From Halanaerobium sp051746665 (lineage in GTDB: Bacteria; Bacillota; Halanaerobiia; Halanaerobiales; Halanaerobiaceae), in the NCBI GenBank assembly GCA_051746665.1, contig JBNJFG010000045.1:1-17144 (forward strand): a stretch of DNA of 17,144 nt. Reading direction: 5' to 3'. The position numbers and the translations under genes are program-made. Shown here one piece after another: positions 7,425-14,867 of the stretch (position 1 is its first letter; the number at the start of each line of letters is the position of its first letter). The notes beneath the pieces are model-generated. The model had not been told where the DNA came from. It made no database searches and saw only the letters and a program-made list of their open reading frames with translations.

Positions 7425-7977
7425 GCTTTGGACACAGCAGAGCAAAAAAGTAAAGGAGCTGCTTTTTGATCAGCAGCGGCTGACAGTAAAAAAAAGATAT
7501 ATTGAGCAAAAATATGGTTCAGAAGCTAAAATATTTTTAAAAGCATATGATTTCTTTATCAAAGAAGCTAAAAAAATAGTTCAAAAACCTAATGATGCTG
7601 AATATCCATTTTGGGCTGCAGCTGATCCTCAGACTGCTCTAAGTGGTGGCGGTGGATTTTTAATCCGATTAAAAGTGCCCAAAGATAGAGTTATATTTTT
7701 TGATAAAAAGAAGTGGAATCAAATTTTAAATCTTAGTTATATTGCTGATGATCAAGAAGACTTAAAAAAACACAAAAAAACTTTAAAAAAGTATGGAATT
7801 ACTGATGATTCAGAGATTATTCTTTCCCCTCACTATCCGGTTTTAAAAAAGAAAATTAAAGAGAGCTGGGAGAAACTTTTTGAAGGTAAAAATGATGGCT
7901 TTAATTCTGAGAAAAAAGGGGCAGCACTTTGGGAACTTCGATCTGAATGGGTTGAAGAAATTATTGAAAATAAATAA
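7408..7977 (+). CDS. DUF3841-like protein, second paralog
   Basis: This protein of 189 residues is clearly homologous to the preceding one. Both share WTxQ near the N-terminus, a xRYI motif, YPxW, a P-[KR]-D-x(5)-FD-x(2)-KW-x(3)-N-x(2)-Y block, a LKKYxI segment, YPxLKK, SWExLF and WELRxEWV at the C-terminus. This indicates tandem duplication followed by strong divergence. Its start lies inside the end of the first paralog (17-nt overlap), so the two are very likely translationally coupled and may form a heteromer. ATG 7408 is chosen because the paralogs then align at their N-termini, with GGTGG (7397-7401) as ribosome site. A TTG at 7402 with AGGAG (7390-7394) is an alternative adding two residues. 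The function is unknown. Confidence 0.75.
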   Translation: MSTKIELWTQQSKKVKELLFDQQRLTVKKRYIEQKYGSEAKIFLKAYDFFIKEAKKIVQKPNDAEYPFWAAADPQTALSGGGGFLIRLKVPKDRVIFFDKKKWNQILNLSYIADDQEDLKKHKKTLKKYGITDDSEIILSPHYPVLKKKIKESWEKLFEGKNDGFNSEKKGAALWELRSEWVEEIIENK

Positions 7978-8013
7978 AACGATTCTTATTAATACCAGTA
8001 TTAGCTATATAAA

Positions 8014-8475
8014 TTATAAACTTGCCTCTTTTTTTCTAAATAGTTTAATGAACTCTGATTTGTTTTCTGCATCTAGCAATTTGTTTCTAAATTCATCATC
8101 TCTCAACCAGCTTACCAGAGTCGAGACTAATTTTAAGTATTCAGGTGAATAATCTGGATAATCTGCTACCATAAATACTAAATTAACTTTCCTACCATCC
8201 AGGCTGTGATATTCAATACCCTTTTTTGATCTACCAATACTTAAAGATAATTCGTTAACTGTTTCACTTTTACCGTGAGGAACAGCAATCCCCCTGCCAA
8301 AACCGGTGCTTCCTTCTCTTTCTCGTTCAATAATTTTTGCTAAAAATTTATCTTCTGACTCAATTTTATCTTCTTTTTTTAACAAATTGACCATTCCTAT
8401 TAAAGCATCTTCTTTATTGTCGGTATTCAGCTCAAGATTTATTAAGTTTTTTGATATCATTTTAGTTATTTGCAT
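8014..8475 (-). CDS. Orphan PTS EIIA protein (fructose/nitrogen type)
   Basis: This is a stand-alone PTS EIIA type-2 domain of 153 residues that accepts phosphate from HPr or NPr on a histidine. The phosphorylation site is H67 in the GIAVPHGKS motif, preceded by REREGSTGFGRG, typical of the fructose/mannitol and PtsN group. No EIIB or EIIC is nearby and none is fused, so it may be regulatory like PtsN or may serve a permease encoded elsewhere. The ATG has GGAGGT (8481-8486) 5 nt upstream and a dedicated promoter at 8500-8529. It converges with the DUF3841 pair across only 36 bp, with no strong terminator between them. Confidence 0.9.
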   Translation of the reverse strand: MQITKMISKNLINLELNTDNKEDALIGMVNLLKKEDKIESEDKFLAKIIEREREGSTGFGRGIAVPHGKSETVNELSLSIGRSKKGIEYHSLDGRKVNLVFMVADYPDYSPEYLKLVSTLVSWLRDDEFRNKLLDAENKSEFIKLFRKKEASL

Positions 8476-8499
8476 ATTTTACCTCCATTCCTGTATAGA

Positions 8500-8529
8500 A
8501 TTATATAATAAATTATCTACTTAAGTCAA
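8500..8529 (-). promoter_or_regulatory. Promoter of the EIIA gene
   Basis: Read on the - strand, TTGACT (8529-8524) and TATAAT (8505-8500) are separated by 18 bp. Transcription would start near 8493, leaving an approximately 18-nt leader that contains the GGAGGT ribosome site. The gene therefore appears to be transcribed on its own. Confidence 0.75.
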
Positions 8530-8600
8530 TTTATGTGAAAACAAGCATTATTTAATTTTTACTTCATTTTATTTTTCATAGAATTAGTATTATTCTAGAT

Positions 8601-8659
8601 AAAATCCCCTGTCTGGTAGAACAGATTTTATTATTTAATCTGTTAACCATCAGGGGATT
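8601..8659 (-). terminator. Long nested hairpin terminator of pdxST
   Basis: The inverted repeat is nearly continuous. AATCCCCTG (8603-8611) pairs with CAGGGGATT (8651-8659), TGGT (8614-8617) with ACCA (8646-8649), and AACAGATT (8620-8627) with AATCTGTT (8637-8644), with a 9-nt loop and only short bulges. On the - strand it is followed by TTTTATC, on the + strand by no T tract, so it should end the pdxST transcript, whose last stop codon is at 8693. It is longer than a typical terminator. Confidence 0.8.
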
Positions 8660-8692
8660 ATGTCATTATTTAGCTGTATTTAAAAATACAAA

Positions 8693-9280
8693 TTAATTGC
8701 TAAAGCTTTTAACTTTTTCAACAAAATATTGATGAAAAATAGTACTTTCAGTTAGTTCCGGATGAAAAGCAGTGGCAATTATATTTTTGTTTTCTACAGC
8801 AGCAATTTGGCCTTCTTTTTGGTATAGTATATCAATATCTTTGCCAACTTCTGTAATTAAGGGTGCTCTGATAAAGACAAGTTCCTGGACTGAATCAGAA
8901 ACTTTTGGAATTACAGCTTTATCAATGAAACTATCTAACTGACTGCCAAAGGCATTTCTTTTAACTTTAATATTTAAAAGTGCCAGCTGCTCGTTATTTT
9001 CTCCTTCAATTTCAGCTGCCAGCAAAATTAAACCTGCACAGCTTCCCCAGATAACTTTTTGCTGTTGATCAAAAGCTTTAATTGCTTCTTTAAAATTATA
9101 ATGTTTAATCAATTTTCTCATTGTTGTGCTCTCACCGCCAGGTATAATTAACCCGTTACAGTCATTTAATTGTTCAGGCTTTTTAACCGCTACAGCTTGA
9201 ACATTTTCAATCTGGTTTAAATGATTTAAATGTTCAGTTACTCCTCCCTGGAGGGCAAGCACCCCCACTTTAACCTTCAT
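8693..9280 (-). CDS. pdxT: PLP synthase glutaminase subunit PdxT
   Basis: PdxT is the class I glutamine amidotransferase subunit that releases ammonia from glutamine and passes it to PdxS in the PLP synthase complex. The 195 residues are full length. The family motifs are present: GVLALQGGVTEH (6-17), PGGEST (47-52), the nucleophile C81 in WGSCAGL, RNAFGSQLDSF (108-118), and the catalytic H173/E175 in FHPE. The ATG at 9280 gives the normal N-terminus. A longer reading from 9376 would only add out-of-frame pdxS sequence. The start follows the pdxS stop by one base (TAA at 9284-9282), so the genes are tightly coupled; the ribosome site (GGGGCTGG) is weak and lies in the end of pdxS. Confidence 0.97.
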   Translation of the reverse strand: MKVKVGVLALQGGVTEHLNHLNQIENVQAVAVKKPEQLNDCNGLIIPGGESTTMRKLIKHYNFKEAIKAFDQQQKVIWGSCAGLILLAAEIEGENNEQLALLNIKVKRNAFGSQLDSFIDKAVIPKVSDSVQELVFIRAPLITEVGKDIDILYQKEGQIAAVENKNIIATAFHPELTESTIFHQYFVEKVKSFSN

Positions 9281-9281
9281 T

Positions 9282-10160
9282 TTACCAGCCCCGATCAGCC
9301 ATTTTTTCAGCATCTGTAAGCCCATTAATATCAATGCCAGACATTGCTTTACCGAGGTCTTCGGATACTTCTGCAATAATCTGAGGATCCTGATAGTGGG
9401 TTGTTGCTCTAACTATTGCTTCAGCTCTTTTAGCTGGATTACCGGAACGGAAAATTCCTGAACCTACAAAAACTCCATCACAACCAAGCTGCATCATTAA
9501 AGCCGCATCAGCAGGAGTAGCAATTCCTCCAGCTGCAAAATTAACTACTGGAAGTTTACCGTGTTCTGCTATGTACTCCACAAGTTCAAAGGGAGCCTGC
9601 ATCTCTTTGGCTGCAGTCATTAATTCTTCACTACCTAAAGTTGTTAAATTATTGATTTGAGAATTGATTTTTCTCATATGACGAACAGCCTCTACCACGT
9701 TTCCAGTTCCAGCTTCTCCCTTAGTTCTAATCATAGCTGCACCTTCTCCAATTCTTCTTAATGCCTCACCTAGATTCGTAGCTCCACAGACAAAAGGAAT
9801 CTCAAATTTTCTTTTATCAATATGAAAGGCTTCATCAGCAGGAGTTAAAACTTCACTTTCATCAATATAGTCTATTTTTAAAGACTCTAAAATTTGAGCT
9901 TCCACAAAATGACCAATCCTAACCTTTGCCATTACCGGTATAGAAACAGTTTCTACAATTTTTTTGATCATTTCTGGGTCTGACATTCTAGCAATTCCGC
10001 CATCTTTTCTAATATCAGCTGGAACTTTTTCTAAAGCCATAACAGCTACTGCACCAGCTTCTTCAGCAATTTTTGCTTCTTCAGCAGTAGTTACATCCAT
10101 AATGACTCCACCTTTTAACATTTGAGCTAAATTTTTGTTTAAACGATATTTTTCTGACAT
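9282..10160 (-). CDS. pdxS: PLP synthase subunit PdxS
   Basis: PdxS is the (beta/alpha)8 subunit that builds PLP from ribose 5-phosphate, glyceraldehyde 3-phosphate and ammonia supplied by PdxT. The 292 residues are very conserved. D22, the Schiff-base lysine K79 in VMAKVRIGH, and the second lysine K147 in RTKGEAGTGN are present, as are the C-terminal AAGGIATPADAALM and VFVGSGIF phosphate-binding loops. AGGAGG (10171-10176 on the complement) lies 10 nt before the ATG. It is transcribed from the promoter at 10247-10276 and is divergent from pdxR, the usual layout for PdxR control. PLP made here serves SelA and the regulator, among others. Confidence 0.98.
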   Translation of the reverse strand: MSEKYRLNKNLAQMLKGGVIMDVTTAEEAKIAEEAGAVAVMALEKVPADIRKDGGIARMSDPEMIKKIVETVSIPVMAKVRIGHFVEAQILESLKIDYIDESEVLTPADEAFHIDKRKFEIPFVCGATNLGEALRRIGEGAAMIRTKGEAGTGNVVEAVRHMRKINSQINNLTTLGSEELMTAAKEMQAPFELVEYIAEHGKLPVVNFAAGGIATPADAALMMQLGCDGVFVGSGIFRSGNPAKRAEAIVRATTHYQDPQIIAEVSEDLGKAMSGIDINGLTDAEKMADRGW

Positions 10161-10192
10161 AAATTTTGTTCCTCCTAATTGATTAATTTAGA

Positions 10193-10319
10193 TTGTAATG
10201 ATACAATAATGATAAATAAGCTTGTTTTTGCTCAATTAACAATACAATTATACGATAAAGCGATACAAAAAGTCAAATATATAATACAATAATTTTTAAA
10301 TTATTTTGTACTAATACAA
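10193..10319. promoter_or_regulatory. Probable PdxR operator: phased ATACAA array
   Basis: ATACAA occurs five times in direct orientation, starting at 10201, 10242, 10263, 10284 and 10314. The spacings are 41, 21, 21 and 30 bp, close to whole helical turns, so the boxes face one side of the DNA. The outermost two are each half of a palindrome TTGTA-N4-TACAA (10193-10206 and 10306-10319). The array covers the pdxST -10 box, its spacer, the region upstream of it, and the leader of each gene. Repeats and spacings are seen; binding by PdxR is inferred from the divergent layout. Confidence 0.6.
10247..10276 (-). promoter_or_regulatory. Promoter of pdxST
   Basis: On the - strand, TTGACT (10276-10271) and TATAAT (10252-10247) are separated by 18 bp. 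Transcription would begin near 10240, giving an approximately 80-nt leader before pdxS. ATACAA boxes overlap the -10 element and the spacer, which suggests direct control by the divergently encoded regulator. A + strand promoter for pdxR is less clear: TATAAT at 10280-10285 has no good -35 partner. Confidence 0.8.
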
Positions 10320-10335
10320 TAAAAGGGGTGAAATT

Positions 10336-11772
10336 ATGTTAAAAATAAAATTAAAAGAAGAAAGCGATTCTGCTCTTTATCTGCAGCTTTATAAAGAATT
10401 AAAAAAGAAAATAAAAAGTGAGCTAGAAGCTGATACTAAACTGCCTCCAATCAGAAAATTGGCAGACGATGTAGGAGTTAATCCCGCTACAGTTGTTAAA
10501 GCATATGATATGCTTGCTGATGAAGAATTAATTTATAAAAAAGTAGGTAGCGGAAGTTTTGTAGCACCAGACAGAAAAATAATCAAATCTGAAAATGGAG
10601 AAGATATGTTAAAACATGGGCAGATTAAGCTGTCAGAAAGTATTAATTTTGCTAGTGCTGCTCCTAGTACAGATTTATTTCCGGTAGAAGATTTTAAATA
10701 TGCAATCAATCAAGTTTTAGAGCGGGATCAGGGTGAAGCTTTTAGTTATCAAAAAAGTCAGGGTTTTTTGCCTTTAAGGAAATCTATCAGAAAATATTTA
10801 ACAAAAAGAGGAATTGATTCTTCTTTAAATCAAATTCAGGTTGTATCTGGAGCTCAACAGGCAATAGATATTATAAGTAAAATATTTTTAGATTATAAAG
10901 ATCAGATTATAGTTGAAGATCCTACCTATTTTGGCGCTCTACAGGCGTTTAAATCTCGAAAAGCAGATATAAAAAGTGTTAAAATGGAAGAGGATGGGGC
11001 GGATTTAGAAGAAATGGAGTCTTATCTTAAGAAAAATAAGATAAAGTTTTTCTTTACTATGCAGAATTTCCAAAACCCAACTGGTGTTAATTGGAGTCAG
11101 GAAAAACAACTTCAGCTGCTTGAGCTGGCAAGAAAATATGATTTTTATATTATAGAAGACGATATTTTATCTGATCTGTATTATAATCAAAATAGGGTAA
11201 ATAATTTAAAGGAATTGGATGATCAGGGGAGGGTAATCTATATTAAAAGCTTTTCAAAAGTATTTATGCCCGGCTTGAGGCTTGCTTTTATTGTTTTACC
11301 GGAAACACTTTTGCCAGAGATGTTAGAAGCTAAATATGCTACTGATATTTCCAGTGGGGGTCTGACTCAGAGAGCTTTTGACTATTACATCAGAGAAGGA
11401 TTATTAGATAAACATATTAGTCTACAAAGAAATTTGTTTAAAAAGCGATATAAACTGATGAAAAATCAAATAATCAATAATTTGCCAAATGAGATAAAAA
11501 TAACTTTTAAAATAACAGGCGGACTCTATTTTTGGTTAAAATTGCCTGAAAAACAAGATGCTCAAAAATTATATGAAAAAGTTGCTCAAAAAGGTTTGGT
11601 TTTTTCTCCTGGGTATCTGTTTAGTAACAATAATCGATATTCTAATTATTTCCGACTCAGTTTCGCCGCTGTAGATGACAAGCAAATAGTGAGAGGTATT
11701 ACACTTTTAAGAGATACTTATAATGAATTTAGAGGAACAGCCAAAAATGATGATTATAGTCCTCTACTTTAA
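10336..11772 (+). CDS. pdxR: MocR/GntR-family regulator PdxR
   Basis: This regulator of 478 residues combines an N-terminal GntR-type winged helix (about 12-78, LPPIRKLADDVGVNPATVVK core) with a C-terminal fold-type-I aminotransferase-like domain (about 105-465). The second domain retains PLP-binding features: NPTG at 247-250 and the likely Schiff-base lysine K308 in SFSKVFMPGLR. Known PdxR proteins sense PLP and control pdxST. Its position directly divergent from pdxS, with a repeat array between them, supports that assignment over a generic MocR protein. GGGGTG (10325-10330) sits 5 nt before the ATG. It converges with the CHAD gene across about 36 bp. Confidence 0.9.
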   Translation: MLKIKLKEESDSALYLQLYKELKKKIKSELEADTKLPPIRKLADDVGVNPATVVKAYDMLADEELIYKKVGSGSFVAPDRKIIKSENGEDMLKHGQIKLSESINFASAAPSTDLFPVEDFKYAINQVLERDQGEAFSYQKSQGFLPLRKSIRKYLTKRGIDSSLNQIQVVSGAQQAIDIISKIFLDYKDQIIVEDPTYFGALQAFKSRKADIKSVKMEEDGADLEEMESYLKKNKIKFFFTMQNFQNPTGVNWSQEKQLQLLELARKYDFYIIEDDILSDLYYNQNRVNNLKELDDQGRVIYIKSFSKVFMPGLRLAFIVLPETLLPEMLEAKYATDISSGGLTQRAFDYYIREGLLDKHISLQRNLFKKRYKLMKNQIINNLPNEIKITFKITGGLYFWLKLPEKQDAQKLYEKVAQKGLVFSPGYLFSNNNRYSNYFRLSFAAVDDKQIVRGITLLRDTYNEFRGTAKNDDYSPLL

Positions 11773-11808
11773 ATAGCAGCAAATTATTTTTAAAACGGAG
11801 ATTTTAAA

Positions 11809-12645
11809 TTATAATTGATTCATCATTTCAAGAAAAATTTCTTTTTTATTAATCACATTATTTATAAGTTCATTTTGTTGATAGTTAAGAAATGTATTTA
11901 AGTTTTTTAAGTTATTTTCACCATCTTTTTTGTGAAATTTAGTACTTATTATATTCCTAATTACTTCAATATCCTGAATTTCTCCAAGTCGATCCTGAAA
12001 GTCTTTATAATTATCAATATTATAATTACCAATATCTATTTCATTTAAAATCTCAAGTGTATATCTCATTTTCTTAAGGTCTTTTCTTAATTGATGAAAA
12101 GTTGATTTATCATTTCTATTCAACAGCTCAAACTCTGCGAGAAGATTTTCTTTTTCACTGCTTATTCTTTTAAAAAGACTATGAAGTGAAATTTGTGTAT
12201 TATAATTCTTAAAGCAGCTTTTAATTGACCTTTTGAGTTTTTTATTAGTTTTTTTTATTTTGAATTCATTAATAAATTTGTCAGTTTTTTTAAGAGATTT
12301 TTGCTGTACCTGCTGATAATATTTTTCAAACGAATCAAAATTGAAATTATTTATTTTTTCTTGATTGTTAACTAAAAAATTTCTTGTTATTTGAATATCT
12401 CTGGTTCCACCCAGTTTTTTACGGGTTTTTTTAACCTTTTTTTGAAGTTTTTTGGTGTTTATATTAGAATTACTGATGATTGATAACGCTTTAAGCATGG
12501 CGTTTAATCTGCGGCCAGCAACTCGGGCATTATGGATAGTGTCGGCTGAGCGATCTCCATTTTTCAATTTTTTAAACTCTTTATTATAATCTTTTCTTTT
12601 TAGCCTAGCAATTGATTGTAAGGTATCTACATTTACAGTTTTCAA
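11809..12645 (-). CDS. CHAD-domain protein
   Basis: This is a helical, very Lys-rich protein of about 278 residues built on a CHAD domain, a fold that binds polyphosphate in characterised members. Both repeats of the domain are visible: IHNARVAGRRL (about 37-47) with LGGTRD (78-83), and FHQLRKDLKKMRYTLE (about 183-198) with LGEIQD (220-225). These hold the conserved His, Arg and Lys residues expected to line the anion-binding pore. A reading from GTG 12654 would put the start codon inside the ribosome site. TTG 12645 lies 6 nt after GAGGTG (12657-12652) and is the better start. It lies 83 nt after ppk1 on the same strand, which strongly supports a polyphosphate-related role. Confidence 0.88.
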   Translation of the reverse strand: MKTVNVDTLQSIARLKRKDYNKEFKKLKNGDRSADTIHNARVAGRRLNAMLKALSIISNSNINTKKLQKKVKKTRKKLGGTRDIQITRNFLVNNQEKINNFNFDSFEKYYQQVQQKSLKKTDKFINEFKIKKTNKKLKRSIKSCFKNYNTQISLHSLFKRISSEKENLLAEFELLNRNDKSTFHQLRKDLKKMRYTLEILNEIDIGNYNIDNYKDFQDRLGEIQDIEVIRNIISTKFHKKDGENNLKNLNTFLNYQQNELINNVINKKEIFLEMMNQL

Positions 12646-12728
12646 AATAAACACCTCTTTTTAAAAGATTAAGACTAATTTTTAAACAAAGCAAAATAAA
12701 TAGACTTTATTTTTTTAATATATCTAAG

Positions 12729-14852
12729 TTAAAAAATATAATCCTGAGGAATTTTAAACTGATTGTTTAAAACTTCTTTTTGAAAAGCAGTTTTAGCCAT
12801 CTTATGAAGTTCAATCTGTGATTCGTAATCATTTCCGTCATTTATTTTTTTGTATGCGCCATTTTCTTTTAGTAGATAAGCTTTTTTGCTGTCATTGAGA
12901 ATAGTTTTGAGTGCATTTATAACTTTTTGCTTTTTTTTCTCTTCTTCAACTGGAAAAGCTATTTCAACTCGGCGATCAAGATTTCGGGGTCGCCAGTCAG
13001 CACTTGACAAAAAGACCAGAGGTTGATTATTATTTTTAAAATAGAAAATGCGGCTGTGTTCAAGTAATTTCCCAACAATGCTTCTTACAGTAATATTTTC
13101 ACTAACACCTTTAATTCCAGGTACAAGACAGCAGATTCCTCTTACTACAAGTTCAATTTTTACACCAGCCTGAGAGGCTTTATATAATTTTTTAATAATT
13201 TTACTATCAACAAGAGAATTTATTTTTGCAATAACTTTTGCATCCAGATTATTACTAGCATTATTTATTTCATTATCAATTAGTTTAAGGAATTTATCTC
13301 TTAAATCAAGTGGCGCCACAGATAAAAGTTTCCATTCTGGTGGTTTAGAATAACCTGTCAGTAAATTGAATAGACCAGCAATATCAATTGCAAAATTATC
13401 TTTAGAAGTCATAAGTGCCATATCTGTATATAATTTTGCTGTTTGATCGTTGTAGTTCCCGGTGCTCATATGAACATAGCGTTTTATACCTTCTTTTTCT
13501 TCTCGCACAATTAATAGTGTTTTGGAGTGGACTTTAAGTCCTTTTATTCCGTAAACAACATGACAACCAGCTTCTTCAAGTTTTTTGGCCCAGGCTATAT
13601 TATTTTCTTCATCAAATCTGGCTTTTAATTCTAAAATAACAGTCACTTGTTTTCCGTTTTCTGCAGCAGTTGTTAAATGTTTTATAAGTGGAGAATTACC
13701 ACTAACGCGGTATAAAGTCTGTTTAATTGCAAGAACTTTTGGATCAGAAGCAGCTTGTTTTACTAGTTCAACTACAGGCTCAAAACTTTCAAATGGATGA
13801 TGCAGTATAACATCTTTTTCCTTTAGTAATTCAAATATATCAGCTGCATTATATATTTCTGGATTTGGTTGAGGTATCATTTTTTTAAATTTTAGGTGTT
13901 CATTATTATTAATTTTTGAAGAAAAATTCATAAAAGATCCGAGATTGATTGGTCCAGGTACTTTGTATATATCAGCTTCTGAGATATTAAGTTTATCTTT
14001 AAGAAATTTCAAAATATAATCATTATATTTTGAGTTGATTTCAAGTCTGACTGAAAAACCCCAACGGCGTCTTTTAACATATCTTTTCATTTCTGATAAA
14101 AGATTTTCGCTTTCTTCGTCGAGCATTACTTCTGCATTCCTTGTAATTCTAAAAGTATCAGCTGCTATAATTTTATTACCACTAAAAAGCTGATCAAGAT
14201 TCACTTTTATAATTTCTTCTAAATATATAAAAACGTTCTCTTCATTAGAAGCAGGTAGTTTAATAAAACGCTTAAGATTTGAAGGAACTTCAACAACTGA
14301 AAAAATTTGTTCGTCTTCAATATTAAAAAATGAACTTTCATCATTATTTCTTTCTAAAAGCACACCAAGATTTAAACTTTTGTTTGCAATAAGTGGAAAA
14401 GGATGGCTGGGATCAATAGCAACAGGAGTTAATACTGGGAAAATAATTTCATTAAAATATTTTTTGGCATACTCTTTTTGTTTATTACTCAGTTCTTTAT
14501 ATTTTTTTAAATATACTTTTTCTTTTTTTAATTTTTCAACTGTATTTTGAAAATAATGATATTGATTATCATAGATGTTGTGAATCGTATTAGAAACTTC
14601 CCTAAATAGTTCCTTTGGTCTGAAGCCGGATTTATCAGCCTCATTATAACCTGATTCAATATCATCTTTGATTCTGGCAACTCTCACCATAAAAAATTCA
14701 TCCAGGTTTGTAGATGTAATAGCTAAATACTTTAGTTTTTCAAGGAGGGGTGTTTCTGCATCTTTCGAATTTGCCTCTTCTAAAACTCTAATATTGAAAT
14801 TTAACCAGCTTAACTGTTTGTTAAAATAAAATTTTGGTGCATCAAGATTCAT
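12729..14852 (-). CDS. ppk1: Polyphosphate kinase PPK1
   Basis: PPK1 reversibly transfers the ATP gamma-phosphate to polyphosphate chains through a phosphohistidine. The 707 residues cover the whole family: N-terminal segment with FYFNKQLSWLNFNIRVLEEA (8-27) and STNLDEFF (47-54), the head domain, and two C-terminal phospholipase-D-like domains. The autophosphorylated histidine is H442 in GLKVHSKT and the second catalytic histidine is H599 in LLEHSRIFYF. HMSTGNYN (461-468) and SADWRPRNLDRRVE (617-630) are also conserved. AGGAGT (14868-14863) precedes the ATG by 10 nt and overlaps the stop codon of the upstream Ppx-like gene, so the two are translationally coupled. Confidence 0.97.
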   Translation of the reverse strand: MNLDAPKFYFNKQLSWLNFNIRVLEEANSKDAETPLLEKLKYLAITSTNLDEFFMVRVARIKDDIESGYNEADKSGFRPKELFREVSNTIHNIYDNQYHYFQNTVEKLKKEKVYLKKYKELSNKQKEYAKKYFNEIIFPVLTPVAIDPSHPFPLIANKSLNLGVLLERNNDESSFFNIEDEQIFSVVEVPSNLKRFIKLPASNEENVFIYLEEIIKVNLDQLFSGNKIIAADTFRITRNAEVMLDEESENLLSEMKRYVKRRRWGFSVRLEINSKYNDYILKFLKDKLNISEADIYKVPGPINLGSFMNFSSKINNNEHLKFKKMIPQPNPEIYNAADIFELLKEKDVILHHPFESFEPVVELVKQAASDPKVLAIKQTLYRVSGNSPLIKHLTTAAENGKQVTVILELKARFDEENNIAWAKKLEEAGCHVVYGIKGLKVHSKTLLIVREEKEGIKRYVHMSTGNYNDQTAKLYTDMALMTSKDNFAIDIAGLFNLLTGYSKPPEWKLLSVAPLDLRDKFLKLIDNEINNASNNLDAKVIAKINSLVDSKIIKKLYKASQAGVKIELVVRGICCLVPGIKGVSENITVRSIVGKLLEHSRIFYFKNNNQPLVFLSSADWRPRNLDRRVEIAFPVEEEKKKQKVINALKTILNDSKKAYLLKENGAYKKINDGNDYESQIELHKMAKTAFQKEVLNNQFKIPQDYIF

Positions 14853-14867
14853 AATTTACACGACTCC

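Noticed and set aside
7880..8152. Open frame of 90 codons overlapping the end of the second DUF3841 gene
   Set aside because: It is a shifted-frame shadow of that gene and of the antisense of the EIIA gene; no ribosome site or family features.
9281..9376. Extension of pdxT upstream to 9376
   Set aside because: The extra 32 codons are pdxS sequence read in another frame; MKVKVGVLALQGG is the normal PdxT N-terminus.
11781..11816. AT-only inverted repeat between pdxR and the CHAD gene as a bidirectional terminator
   Set aside because: Only about 7 consecutive A-T pairs match around the CGGAGA loop and there is no GC in the stem; too weak to annotate in this base composition.
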